NCBI GenBank assembly: GCA_014155875.1
Contig: JACEFZ010028294.1
Location: forward strand, 209,001 to 273,000
DNA from: Cepaea nemoralis
Taxonomy: Eukaryota > Mollusca > Gastropoda > Stylommatophora > Helicidae
Direction: 5' to 3'
Length of the DNA: 64,000 nt
The position numbers and the translations under genes were made by a program. Positions 1 through 13,900 of this stretch are shown piece by piece. Position 1 is the stretch's first letter, and each line of letters begins with the position of its first letter. Under the pieces are notes generated by a model that saw only the letters and a list, made by a program, of their open reading frames with translations, was not told where the DNA came from and did not search any database.

Positions 1-94
1 TTAACCCGTGAACCGAATGATGCGGCCCGGAATCGAACTCACAACCTTCGGAGCCCGAGTCAAACGGCTTGACCACTTTGCCACAAAGACTCCC
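1..94 (-). mobile_element. tRNA-derived SINE, family D, tRNA-like head, cut by window edge
   Basis: Read on the minus strand it has an A-box (TGGCAAAGTGGTC) and a B-box (GAGTTCGATTCC) with tRNA spacing, followed by a non-tRNA body. It matches 485-725 and 48367-48580. The body continues past the window edge. Confidence 0.75.
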
Positions 95-484
95 ACAAAG
101 AATCAACAAAGAAAGTCAACAAGTAAAAGTAAGCCATAAGGCATATTTGGTACATGGTGCTTGTCCCATATTTTTAGACCAATCAGCACTTGATGGGTCA
201 TGTGATCAATATCATCCAGCTCTCTTACTTCCTAGGAAATGTCTTGGTATCCATTTTAGGCTGGGAGCCCAAAGAGAGTAATAAAAGACAATATCGCAAA
301 GAAAAGGTAGGGGAAGCCCAATAACAATAAATGCACAGGCCTTTCAATGCAGAAGTACATGACCATTTCACAAAATGGAAGCAGCGTTTTTCCTCAAACA
401 AAGAAGTCACAAACAATAGATTGCACAATTTATTGCAGGCATATACTGCTGTCTACAATGGGTAACAGGAAATGTCTTATAAAA
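95..484. other. No gene seen, intronic
   Basis: No exon with splice signals and no repeat shared with other parts of the window was found. Open frames here lack recognisable protein character. Confidence 0.5.
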
Positions 485-725
485 TCTTAAAAGTCAAGAG
501 GATTGACTTCATTGCCCCGGGTTTTATCCCATATGGCTCGGTCTCTTTCGGCAGGGCGGCCTGCCGAAAGCGTCACACAAAGCACGAACTCCGTAGCTCT
601 GGTGATGACCTTCAAGAGTCTCTGAGAAAAATTCACTCGTGAACCAAAAGACGTAGCCCGGAATCAAACCCACAACCTTCAGAGCGTGAGGCAGACGGCT
701 TGACCACTTCGCCGCGGAGACTCCC
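485..725 (-). mobile_element. tRNA-derived SINE, family D, nearly full length
   Basis: The tRNA-like head is at 640-725 and the body runs through the conserved segment GAGTTCGTGCTTTGTGTGAC-like to ATATGGGATAAAACCC near the 3' end. The copy at 48367-48580 has the same layout on the plus strand. Confidence 0.75.
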
Positions 726-1316
726 AGGAAATGTCCTAGGAAATAAGGCAGCTGGTGTGACCTTGACCACAACACCTGTTGGGTGCCAGTTTGTCTATAC
801 AAATACAAGGCTAACAAAATATGCACAATACACCTCTAGGCGTGTGAAAGGTTCTTTATTTTAAAAATATTTTGTTGTATCTCATCAGGTGCATGCTACA
901 AAAATAAATAAGACACAACACAGGTCCACTGTGCTGATGCCAAGGTAGCAGGTTCAACCCCTGCACCAATAATGGTGATGAAAATAGTTAGTTGCCCTAA
1001 CTCTTTGTGTATGCACTCAAAGACCACCTTTAACGAGCAAATTTTATGAGTAAATTTTGGGTCATGATCGGTAATTTGAAGTTTGTTGTTTTAAATTAAC
1101 AATATAATTGAAAATGCCATTACATATCAACATACAGTTTAGAAGAACTGACTTGTAACAATACTGAAATCAAATGCAAGCCATTTATTTTCCTAAATCT
1201 AGACATTTAGCATCTTAAATTCTGGAATCACTCTACATGAATGGTGATAAATTGGGTGTGATCTTTGAGTTCCTTCATCTTAATTCTGAGTTAATGGCAA
1301 TGATGATGATGCTTAC
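726..1316. repeat. SINE family E 3' segment (726-850), then unremarkable intron
   Basis: 726-850 carries the family E signature: AGGAAATGTCCTAGGAAAT, then a GGTGTGACC..GACCACAACACC stretch and a tail ACACCTCTAGGCGTGTGAAAGG. 900-1060 includes a tRNA-like B-box (GCAGGTTCAACCCC) and a partial SINE body. The rest is AT-rich intron. Confidence 0.5.
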
Positions 1317-1374
1317 CATCTGCTCCAAGGGATGATGTTCTTTGGCCGTGAATCTGGTGGCTCTTGCTTTGAAC
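1317..1374 (-). CDS. RIN: RIN-family gene, exon 15 (VPS9 domain, continues beyond left edge)
   Basis: The peptide VQSKSHQIHGQRTSSLGAD ends at donor G|GTAAGC. GAD matches the GADDFLPVL block of RIN VPS9 domains, so the next exon should start with the D/E-FLPVL helix. No such exon is visible in 1-1316, so it lies outside. Acceptor TTTTTTGTTTAAAG. Confidence 0.87.
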
Positions 1375-4300
1375 CTTTAAACAAAAAACATCATCTAATT
1401 TATATAATTTGAATCATTAAAATACAAACAATAGATTGCACAAATTATTGCCTGACATATTTCGCTTTATCTCATCAGGTGCATACTGTAGAAATGGTGT
1501 TTGTCCATCAAGAATGATGATGACCATTCACTTCATCCAGTGGGGTTGACAGTTTGGATCCAGAAATTCTAATATGGCTGGTAAGGCCTATTACAAATGT
1601 CAGCAGGCATTGGTTTTGTGTGGAGTATAGAATGTAAATCTTTGCTCTGTTAATTTTAAAATATATATATAACAAAATAGTAAATAAATCTTCAAAATAT
1701 TAAATAGATACTTCTGTGGGGGAAAATATTACTAAAACTGGAAAGACGTGTGAACGACATAACAATGTTAGTGGGGAAAAAAAATAAGAAAATAACTCAC
1801 ACAGTTATTGATTGCAGATGTGGCCTTGAGTAGGTTCTGAAGCTTCTGGAGTGGAGAATATGACCTTTGCATAAGGTCAAGGTAATATTTGATGACTTCC
1901 ATGTCTCTACTCTGTGGCAGTTTTAAACCAGGCTAAAGAAATATGTGTAAAATAAGACATGAAATAAAAGCATTTAGTAATTACATACAATTTAATAACT
2001 AACAACAGGTGCTCTCCAATAGATCAATTCATTGAGAGGTGCACTCAAACAGATCCATTCATTGAGTGGTGCTCTCCAACAGATCAATTCATTGAGAGGT
2101 GCACTCCAACAGATCCATTCATTGAAAGGCGCTCTCCTACAGATCCATTTGTTGAAAGGCGCTCTCCTACAGATCAATTCATTGAGTGGTATGCAGGAAA
2201 TCAATTGGAGAACTCTTTGAGGACACTAAAACAGTTCATAAATAAACACGCATAGTATTCTTTGGCGATCATAGAAGGAGAAGAAAGAAGTTGAGTTTAG
2301 AGGATGCACTAGACAACATAAAATTTGAAAGCCATAGTTACCGACTGGAATTTGAACTGTCACCTCCAAATGACAACGTCACCTCGCTGCATGAACAAGT
2401 GTACTTCAACATATGACCAACTAGACATTCCGAGAGGTAACTATGGCTTTCAAATTTTAAGTTGTCTAGTGCGTCCTCTAAACTCTACTTCCTTCTTCTT
2501 CTTCTTTATTGAGTGGTGCTCTCAGACACATCTATTCATTGAGTGGTGCTCTCCAACAGATCCATTCATTGAGTGGTGCTCTCCAACAGATCCATTCATT
2601 GGATGGTGCTCTCCAACAGATCCATTCATTGGATGGTGCTCTCCAACAGATCCATTCATTGGCTGGTGCTCTCCTAACATATCAATTCATTGAGTGGTGA
2701 TCTCCAACATATCCATTCATTGAGTGGTGCTCTCTAACAGATCCATTCATTGAGTGGTGCTCTCCAACAGATCCATTCATTGAGTGGTGCTCTCCAACAG
2801 ATCCATTCATTGAGTGGTGCTCTCCAACAGATCCATTCATTGAGTGGTGCTCTCCAACAGATCCATTCATTGAGTGGTGCTCTCCAACAGATCCATTCAT
2901 TGAGTGGTGCTCTCCAACATATCCATTCATTGAGTGGTGCTCTCCAACATATCCATTCATTGAGTGGTGCTCTCCAACATATCCATTCATTGGATGGTGC
3001 TCTCCAACATATCCATTCATTGGACGGTGCTCTCCAACATATCCATTCATTCAGTGGTGCTCTCCAACACATCCATTCATTGAGTGGTGCTCTCCAACAT
3101 ATCCATTCATTGAGTGGTGCTCTCCAACATATCCATTCATTGGCTGGTGCACTCCAACACATCCATTCATTGAGTGGTGCTCTCCAACATATCCATTCAT
3201 TGAGTGGTGCACTCCAACATATCCATTCATTGAGTGGTGCTCTCCAACATATCCATTCATTGAGTGGTGCACTCCAACATATCCATTCATTGAGTGGTGC
3301 ACTCCAACAGATCCATTCATTGAGTGGTGCACTCCAACAGATCCATTCATTGAGTGGTGCTCTCCAACAGATCCATTCACTGAGTGGTGCTCTCCAACAG
3401 ATCCATTCATTGGATAGTGCTCTCCAACAGATCCTTCATTGAGTGGTGCTCTCCAACATATCCATTCATTGAGCAGTGCTCTCCAACAGATCCATTTGTT
3501 GAGTGGTGCTCTCCAACATATCCATTTACTGAGTGGTGCTCTCCAACACATCCATTCATTCAGTGGTGCTCTCCAACATATCCATTCATTGAGTGGGCTC
3601 TCCAACATATCCATTCATTCAGTGGTGCTCTCCAACATATCCATTCATTGAGTGGGCTCTCCAACATATCCATTCATTGGCTGGTGCTCTCCAACATATC
3701 CATTCACTGAGTGGTGCTCTCCAACATATCCATTCATTCAGTGGTGCTCTCCAACACATCCCTTCATTGAGTGGGCTCTCCAACATATCCATTCATTGAG
3801 TGGGCTCTCCAACATATCCATTCATTCAGTGGTGCTCTCCAACATATCCATTCATTCAGTGGTGCTCTCCAACATATCCATTCACTGAGTGGTGCTCTCC
3901 AACATATCCATTCATTCAGTGGTGCTCTCCAACATATCCATTCATTCAGTGGTGCTCTCCAACATATCCATTCACTGAGTGGTGCTCTCCAACACATCCA
4001 TTCATTGAGTGGTGCTCTCCAACACATCCATTCATTGAGTGGGCTCTCCAACATATCCATTTATTGAGTGGTGCTCTCCAACACATCCATTCATTGAGTG
4101 GGCTCTCCAACATATCCATTCATTGAGTGGTGCTCTCCAACATATCCATTCATTTAGTGGTGCTCTCCAACAGATCCATTCATTGAGTGGTGCTCTCCAA
4201 CATATCCATTCATTGAGTGGTGCTCTCCAACATATCCATTCATTGGATGGTGCTCTCCAACATATCCATTCATTGGACGGTGCTCTCCAACATATCCATT

Positions 4301-7300
4301 CATTCAGTGGTGCTCTCCAACACATCCATTCATTGAGTGGTGCTCTCCAACATATCCATTCATTGAGTGGTGCTCTCCAACATATCCATTCATTGGCTGG
4401 TGCACTCCAACACATCCATTCATTGAGTGGTGCTCTCCAACATATCCATTCATTGAGTGGTGCACTCCAACATATCCATTCATTGAGTGGTGCTCTCCAA
4501 CATATCCATTCATTGAGTGGTGCACTCCAACATATCCATTCATTGAGTGGTGCACTCCAACAGATCCATTCATTGAGTGGTGCACTCCAACAGATCCATT
4601 CATTGAGTGGTGCTCTCCAACAGATCCATTCACTGAGTGGTGCTCTCCAACAGATCCATTCATTGAGCAGTCTCTCCAACAGATCCATTCACTGAGTGGT
4701 GCTCTCCAACAGATCCATTCATTGAGTGGTGCTCTCCAACAGATCCATTCATTGGATGATGCTCTCCAACAGATCCATTCATTGAGCAGTGCTCTCCAAC
4801 AGATCCATTCACTGAGTGGTGCTCTCCAACAGATCCATTCATTGAATGGTGCTCTCCAATAGATCCATTCATGCATTTTCTCACCCTTCAATATGACCTA
4901 GATAGAATATTCATGTTATGTCCTGGTAAGAAAGGTTTGCCTACACAAAACATAGACTGATGCATTTTTAACCTCGGTTAGTTCAGACTGAGAAACAGAC
5001 AAAATATGTTACATCTTAGCTACCATAAAACATTCTCAAATTCTTTCAAGCATATTTTACTTAGTAACCCAACTTAATATATCTTATTTTTAGAAATATG
5101 CCAATATTCTGATTTCAAAAACAAACAGAAAGTAACATAACTAATATGAGCAGAAAAATTAACAGCAAGGAAAGTTACTTACTTTCACACCCAATTCTTG
5201 AGATGATTTTGTTCTTGCATACTTAATATTTCTGGCCAACTTTTCTAATGCTCCATTTCTGGGAATAATTAGTGCAGTGCAGATTTGGTTATCAATGCAA
5301 CATTAATGTTATATCTATTTGTATTTAATAAGAGAAGTCAAAATCTATTTATTTTCAAAAACTATTAAAGAAATACAAACTTTCCCAAAAAAATATACTT
5401 TTAAAAAAAATGGAGAATTAATTTGTGTGCAAGGTGATCACACAGGTAAATCACATTATTTAGATTTTGGCAGGTCCGTATGGCCAAATGGATAAGAACA
5501 GTGTTCTTAAACATCCGGTGTGCTGATGCCGAGGTTCATCCCCTACACCGGACAGCTGGACTAAAATGTTGACCTGTCTTCCTTGACTTGGGGACGTAAA
5601 TTACAAGTACCTCTGAAGTCAGAGTGGGTATGCCTGATGGCGAGGAACACTGTTAATAGGGAAAGCTAACCCACACACACAAAATTCAGTTCATCACTAC
5701 TATAAAAATAGTGTGTATGGACTACGCTTGAGTTCAAAGAGAGCGAGCGCAAAAAAAAAATTTAGATTTTGTATTTTCATAAACTATTATCTACTGCCTA
5801 TGGTACCTTGTGGTGTAAGACAGGGGTGTCTTGAGCCTGAGGAATTAAGACCGCCTGGCTAATGCAGTCGTGACAAACTGTGTATGTTAAGGTTTTATTT
5901 TTGCCCCGACAGGAAAATAAAATCACACCTTACCAAAGATTCTAACCTGGGTCTCCCGAAGGAGAACCAGGCATTCTAGCCACTCAGCCAGCCACTCCTC
6001 CTTTTCATAAATAACCAATGAAATGTCTTCTTTTGCCTTTCACCTCCCAATAGAGCAAAGAGCATCAGGCAACTCATGCCAAGCCCTATGTAGACTTATT
6101 TATAATCGGTTGGATTTTGCAGCTAAAGTTTTCTGTAGGATGAGGTAGCCAGGCTCACGCTAACACTCCTTTTCTTTTTTAGTTGCATATTCTTTACAGG
6201 ATGTTGCAGTCAACACCAGCATTTTTTGCTGTTGTTATCTCTTGGCAAGTTTACGTTCAGTAGTTTGCCATTGCTTTCTACCCATACCATTTCGTAAAAA
6301 AACAAACGCAAGGCGGTCTGCTGCCAAATTACCCACAGCTGTGTTTCGAACGCGGGTATGCAAGATTATGAACTGCGTCCATAACCCCTTTGCCATTAAG
6401 CCACCTCTAAGGTAGTTTAAAGTTAGGTAGTCGCATATCCTTTACATGATGTAGCAGTCAACCCCAGGATGTTTTGGCTGTTCTTTATTCCTGGGCAAAT
6501 TTACGTTCAGTAGTTTGCCATTGTTTCTGAATGACCGGCACCCATCCCATCTCATAACAAACCAACGCAAGGCGATCTGCTGCCAAATCGCCCACAGCTG
6601 CGGCCATAACCTCTTCACCATGGAACAGTATCTAAGGTAGGTTACAGTAGCACTATTCTGTGCTTCCTGTAAAGGCCTCAGTAACACAAAGGCAGAAACG
6701 AAATGCCCAGATACAATATTATTGTTATTTGACTGACATGGTAACAAAATGTGCTTACTGGCTGTATGTGTCAATAAATAACTTGTAGATGTGATACTTG
6801 AGTGGCTTCAGCACACAAACATGGAGAGCTTGTTCAATGATAGCATCAATGTTCAAGATCTCATTGGTGCCAAGCTGCACATTTGAAAAGGAAGCATTCA
6901 GTTAGTTAACATGGCATTTGCAAATTCAGGACGTTATAACATGCATCGTCATAATCATCATGTGTTGTGTTGATAAGCGTTGATGATCATGGTTCACCAT
7001 TTCCCACAAGCATCAGAGACTTAGATCACATCTGTGTTTTTGATTATGTCATCTGGTCAAGCCATCTAGGTTTTCAATTATGTTGATGGTGTGAGAGTCG
7101 GCCGTTCAGAAATCAATAACAAACTCATCATCATCCAGTGCCTTGTAGGCTGACATTGGCGATCATGCCCCTCAACACATTACGATCTCCAATGTAATGG
7201 ATCAATTTGTGTGTTGACTCCCTTCCGTGCCATGATATAAGACTGTCTAGAATATTCTTACTCTATTTTTCTCTATCTCTCTGTCAGTAAATCTTTCCGG

Positions 7301-10300
7301 TTGTCACAACATGTTCCAGTTTTAGTTTTTGTCTTCTCATAATGTGGCCAAAAACTGATGACTGCCTCTTTCTGATGTTTGTGATGTCTTTGTGACTCAG
7401 TTTCCCTTAAAACATCTTGATTGCTTATTTTGGCTGTCCAATTAAATTTCAGAATTCCTCTATAAAACCACATCTCAAAGGCTTCCCGGGATTTTTTTGC
7501 CTGTTTACTAATTGTCCAGGATTCACAGTCGTATGTTAAAACTGAATATATAACAAGCAAGAACTCTTTTTCAAACTTTCAAGGACAGTGACTTAATGCA
7601 CAAAGCAATGGCAAACTACCGAACAAAACAATTGTCTAGTAAATCACAAACAGCCAACAACTGCTAGGGTTGATTGCAACACTCTGTAAAAAGGACTATC
7701 AACTAAATTTGTTATCCAGGTATTTATGTCCTCCCATTGCCCTTTTCCCATCAAGTCTATTTCTTCTCATGTCATCATCATCATTATGTAGCAGGTTCTG
7801 TGCTCTAATCATGACCGATGGAAAAGTCTCTCAATCCTGTGCCAGTTCTCCTGCCTCATTCCCAGGATGTCTGCAATGTTATGTGCCCCTGGTTGACCCC
7901 TGTCTCTTCTTCTCATAACATGACCTTTACTGTCTGTGTCTAATTTCTCTAATCAATTTATAGATCTCATCTGTTTCTCTAAGGTCTACCACATTTATGT
8001 TTCAGTTTGCCCATGGTATTCTTTACATGTTCCTGAGGTACTACATATCTGCTGACTTGCAGGCTAGCAGAGCTAAACCATAGATAAACCAGTGGAAGGC
8101 AAGAGGAAAGTACAGCTGTACATCCCTAGTACAACATAATTCATCAACTCACACAAGTTCAGGTAAATGGCTGCTCCTTGGGAGCAGACCTACCAAGTAG
8201 CCTTGCCCAGTAGGGAATGTCTTGTCATAATATGTATACAGCAGCTGAATATTAACAGACTTAGTGCCAAACAAAACATATAATAGGATCTCACAAAAAT
8301 GGATGACAGAAATGGGAAGTTAGTGCCAAACAAAACATATAATAGGATCTCACAAAAATGGATGACAGAAATGGGAAGTAGATGTGTGTCACCGTTATGA
8401 CTTAAGAGTTGTTAATATGGTAGCAGACATGTTGTATTATGCATCAAATAAAAGGGGGTTCCATAAAAAAAACTACTGTATATAAGCCCATGGCAGATAC
8501 GGGAAGTTGCTTAAGACAATTAATCATCCCATGGAACTTAATCAGTTAACACAGAATCAACAGTGTAACTCTTAGACAGTAGGGAATATCTTGTCATAAT
8601 ATGTATGCAACAGCTGAATATTAACACAGAACTAACATTGTAACTCTTAGACAGTAGGGAATATCTTGTCATATGTATGCAACAGCTGAATATTAACACA
8701 GGACCAACAGTGTAACTCTCAGGTAGGTTAAAAATATATTCAAATATTTTATTCTCAGAAGGTTCTTTTATGCTGAATAATTTAGAAATTAAAAATCTGT
8801 TAAAATCTTAAATGCTTAATATATCCTCTAAGGATTGTGACCACAGATAACTTTAAACACACATTACCTTATTTCGCTCTTTTTCTATTAAGTTCTTGAG
8901 CTCTCCTTCTCCATGCTTCACTAAATAGTTTTTAATACCAGTCATGAATTGTCGAACCTATGAAGATAATATTTAAATTTAGAGCTGCATATGTCAAACT
9001 CACTTTTTTTTAGATCTCCCAGAATACACAAGCGGTAGTAAATTGAAAACAATATATAGTTATGAATATTAATCATTATTATTATTTCAAAAAGGTAACA
9101 AACATTCACTTGGTAGTGATGGAAGAACACTATAGTCATAGATGCCTATAAGAAAGAGACACACAGCATTTTTTAGTCATAAAAGACAAGGGGCATTGAG
9201 GAACATTATGAAAACAAGAAAGATTAGCTACACAATAGGTAGAGGTAGGCTGAGAGAAATTATGATGGATGGTCTAAGACAGTAGAATGGTGGTGGATCC
9301 AGAACACCAAGATTCTGAGGAGTGACATGGATGTTTATCACATTTGGCAAGACATGTGATGATGATTATTTTTAAAAATTAAAGAACATTTATTGAAATA
9401 CAAAAGTCTTATCATTGTTTCCAAATGAAGTCAAAAGCAGATAGAAATTGTTTATCATTATCATGAGTTATGACAGGTAGCACAAGTGCCCCAGAACCAT
9501 CTGTTGTCTGTGTATGCAGAATTGTAACTAAAATGTATCAAAGCTCATAAAAAATATCATCTTAAAGCATTTTAAGACACCATGAAAGAAAACAGTTATG
9601 GTGGTATAGACAAAACAGTATTAGACACCATGAAAGAAAACAGTTATGGTGTTATAGACAATACAGTATTAGACACCATGAAAGAAAACGGTTGTAGTGG
9701 TATAGACAATACAGTATTAGACACCATGAAAGAAAACAGTTATGGTGTTAGTGTTATAGACAATACAGTATTAGACACCATGAAAGAAAACAGTTGTGGT
9801 GGTATAGACAAAACAGTATTAGACACCATGAAAGAAACCAGTTGTGGTGGTATAGGTAATATTGTATTAGACACCATGAAAGAAAAAAGATCTGATGGTA
9901 TTGACAATATAGTTTTTTTTTTTTTTGGTTTGAATATCCTTTACAGGACATCGCTGTTAACATCAGCATCTTTCAGCTGATTATTGATTTCTTGACAAGA
10001 TTACACTCAGTAGTTTGCCACTACTTTCTGAGCGGCCGGCTCACATACCCCTAAGTCACCAATGCAGCGAGAACTGCTACTGATTCTCGCACAAGTTACG
10101 TTCCTCACATGGATATACGGGATTACGGAGAAAGTATTAGACACCATGAAAGAAAACAGTTGTGGCAGTATAAGAAATACAGTATTAACACTCACATTGC
10201 GCATCACATGCTGTGGACTTCTCTCATGGCTCTCTACTGTGCACTGAATAAAGTTCTCAATGGTGCTACCAAATATGGTTTTTTGGTCACCAGACAATCT

Positions 10301-10962
10301 GTCATGAAAATACAAATCAATAGAATGTATGCTTTAAAGAAAGAAGTCATAAACAATAGGTTGCCTGGTATATCCCACTGAATCTTATACTGTGTAAACT
10401 GCAGAGTTATCTATATATACAAAAGAGACTGTATGTATGTCCTGTTCTTTATGCGTTCGCGAACGGTCCATCCGATTGAGATGAAATTTTCTACACGTTT
10501 TCTTTTCATTCCTGTGCAACTTTCTGTCATAGGTTTTTAGTTTTTTTTCGGCTACTTACTTACTAAAATTTAATATTTCATTTTTCATAGCAAGGGAACT
10601 TAACTCTAGAAAAGTTATTTCAAGGGGCATAACTTTAAATAACATTTCTATATACTTTATAGTCATATTGTTGCATCGTTTTCAAAGATTTATAAACTCT
10701 TTGTCTATAGTTATTTACAGGCATATGAGTTATAATAAATAATGATATAATCTTTAAGGCACTTTCAAAGTTTTCATAAAAATAATGCATAATGCATAAC
10801 ATTGTAACTCATGCTTAAAGAAGTTATCTACAGTCATGTAGGTGATTAAAAACAGTTTTCATTAAAAATAATGGATGGTGTGTGGAAGGACATTCTTTTA
10901 AGTTACTGTGTGAATTTAATGAGATGCTCCCAGCCAGGAGCTGGGCGAAGCCACGCCGGGTC

Positions 10963-10993
<31 letters not shown>

Positions 10994-13900
10994 TAGTCGG
11001 GAACGGGAGCTTATATGACTACTTATATGAATTAAATTAGATGCTCCCCACCAGGGACTGGGTGAAGCCGGGTCGGCTCAGACAAACAGACAGATAGTCG
11101 GGAATGGGAGCTTATATGACTACGTATATGAATTAAATGAGATGCTTCCCACCAGGGACTGGGTGAAGCCGGGCCGGGTCAGACAGACAGACAGACAGAC
11201 AGATAGACAGACAGACAGATAGTCGGGAACGGGAGCTTATATGACTACTTATATGAATTAAATGAGATGCTCCCCACCAGGGACTGGGTGAAGCTGGGCC
11301 AGGTCAGCCAGACAGACAGACAGACAGACAGACTGATAGATAGATAGATCCCCTCCAGGGACTGGGCGAAGCCGGGCCGGGTCAGCTAGTGTATCCTATA
11401 AAATGAATAGGTGAACTATATTCTTGCAGAAATACAAAACACACGTTGTCACTGATATTTTTCAAATGTGAAGCATTTGTTATCCTCATGGTAATCACAG
11501 GTTTACTGCCAAGTCTGTCTGTCTGTATATCAAGGGTTTTAAAAACATAATTGCCGAGCTTCAGCATATTTGAATATTCATTTGTTGTTCATCAAATGCA
11601 ATATGTGAAATGTCATTTCTTTGTAAGGTGTTTCTCCTCCAGTTTTTCACCTGTTTATTACTCATTATCCAGCATGCACATCCATGCTGGGACTTCATTT
11701 AAATTTTCAGTAAGTGGATTGTTAAGCTTGGCGTGAAATTTTCTGTGCACATCATAATTACTTATGGTTCTTTTTAACTATGTGCAATGCTTACAGATCT
11801 GATCTGGAAACACAAGTTTGGAAAGTCTGAAACGTTTTCTGTGTAATGTAACTTATATATGGACATGAAAAATTATGTTCTATATAGCAAGTTTAACAGA
11901 TTAGAACAATGTGACAAAGATAAATGTGAATCATAAGTCATGAAAAAAAATTTATGAACTTATATTTGTTTTAAGCAATTAGCAATTAAGGGGTTAAGGA
12001 CGTTGTTCATAATCCCGTATATCCACGTATTAAACACAGCTGCGCGAGATTCGGCAGCGGATCACATTGCGCTGGTTACTTACAGAGGTATGTGAGCCAG
12101 TCGTTCAGAAAGCATTGGCAAACTATTGAACGCAAAACTTGCCAAGACATAAACAGCAGCTGAAAAATGCCGGTGTTGACTGCAATGTCCTGTAAAAGGA
12201 TATGCGGAAAACAACAATTAGCAATTACTATGAGTTATCTTGAGAGTTGTATCTCAGTGGCTAGCATACTTGCCGGCTGATCTGGTGGCCGTGTGTTCAA
12301 ATTCCCATCAAGGAGGGGATTTTATTTTAAATTGACATGTGCTTCCAGGTTGACCCTGCTTAAAACGTGTACCAGGGAATGTTCTGAAAAATAAAAGCTG
12401 CAAGCATGATACTTACCACATTACCCATCAAGTGATCAAGTGCCAGTTAGTCAATAAAGTATGGGTCTAGGGTCAAATACCTAATATGCCAGAAGGCCAG
12501 GAAAAGGGGCTGTTTGTTAGTAATCTTATTTCCTTATCAACAAGAACACTCTTCATACTCACATAACAATATACTCTCGAATCTTTGTTCCTGGTGTTTT
12601 CCCATCATTATTTTGAGAAGCTGGGCTCTGTTGAGCTTAAAAAGAACATGAATACGCAGTTACCTTCACAGTGAGATGGTAAGTTAAATTCTAGAAGATA
12701 AATTTTACAACAGATTGTACAAAGTTAAATTCTAGCAGATAATTTTTACAACAGATTGTACAAAGTTAAATTCTAGCAGATAATTTTTACAACTAATTGT
12801 AAAGTCTTAAAATGTCAAGACTGAAACATTTTTTAAAAATTTTTTTGTCTGGGATGCAGGCAGCCATGGTGGCATAATGGTCAGTGCACTTGCCTGCCAA
12901 GACAGTGGTCCAGGGTCAATCTATATATAGCACAGGCATGATTATTTCTTTTCACCAGTATGGCTCTGGGGTTGACTAAGCATCATAAAACTAATAACCA
13001 ATTTTCAGAATGTTCTGGAAATTGTTTGCGAATGAAAGGTGACTAGGAGAGGATTTTACCACCTCACCATATACATCACAACCTACAATATGTGAAAGCT
13101 TTATACTCCATGCCCCAACAGTGTCATCTGTTATGGGACTACCTTAAACTGTTTACTTGGGACGTAGAGGTACTGATAAAACATAATGATTTAGCACACC
13201 GACCATGACCTCTTTTCACCTCTCTGTCAGGCAACCCGGAAACAGACACCAGTCTAGCTAACAAAGGAAGGATAGACATGATCTCAGCTTAATGCAAGAT
13301 TGGAAGAGAATCATAGTTGTTACCTGTGAAGATGGTAGATCAACAGCCCCTACAAATTGCACACCTTACATGGAGAGGTCACAAACTGATCAGAATTAGT
13401 GTGCTGATGCCTACTTGGATGTGATCAAGCAACCAACAGTTTCTGACTTCAATAATTTGTACAACAGAGAGCAACTATTCTGAGCCAACCAATCAAATGT
13501 GTTTTAATATATGTATCACAAGGAAGTCTCAATGGTGCAGTAGCTAGCATGCTGCCTGCTGGCCCAATGGTCATGTGTCTCTATCACGGCAGATTTTCAC
13601 AAAACTGATGTGAGCTCCCTGTTCGACCCAGCCAAAACTGTGTACCAGGAAATGTCTTGGTGAGTAAAAGCAGCCTTCGTGATATCGACCACAACACCCA
13701 CCAAGTGCTAATTGACTTATACAATTATGGTGTTAACACCACATGACCACTACACCTTTAGGCTTGTACACACAAGAAAAGAAAAGGGTCCTTGACTTGC
13801 ATATGTGCCAGATAAATGTAGGCGATGAAGGATGAACAGATTAACTACAAGGGTAAGTTAATAAGTAAGTCACAAATGGCTGTAGAAAAATAACTAACTA

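Noticed and set aside
1..94. Possible tRNA gene
   Set aside because: A- and B-boxes are present but it continues into a repeated SINE body and recurs elsewhere in the window.
2507..4872. Possible CRISPR-like array (regular 30-bp repeats)
   Set aside because: Units are head-to-tail without unique spacers, and the setting is an animal genome.
2682..4891. Long frames on both strands encoding decapeptide repeats
   Set aside because: The 30-bp unit length keeps frames open by arithmetic; frames overlap on both strands and lie in an intron of the RIN gene.
9582..9980. Repetitive protein frame MKENSYGGIDKTVLDT
   Set aside because: It is the 48-bp minisatellite (16 codons per unit), intronic, and ends in a SINE.
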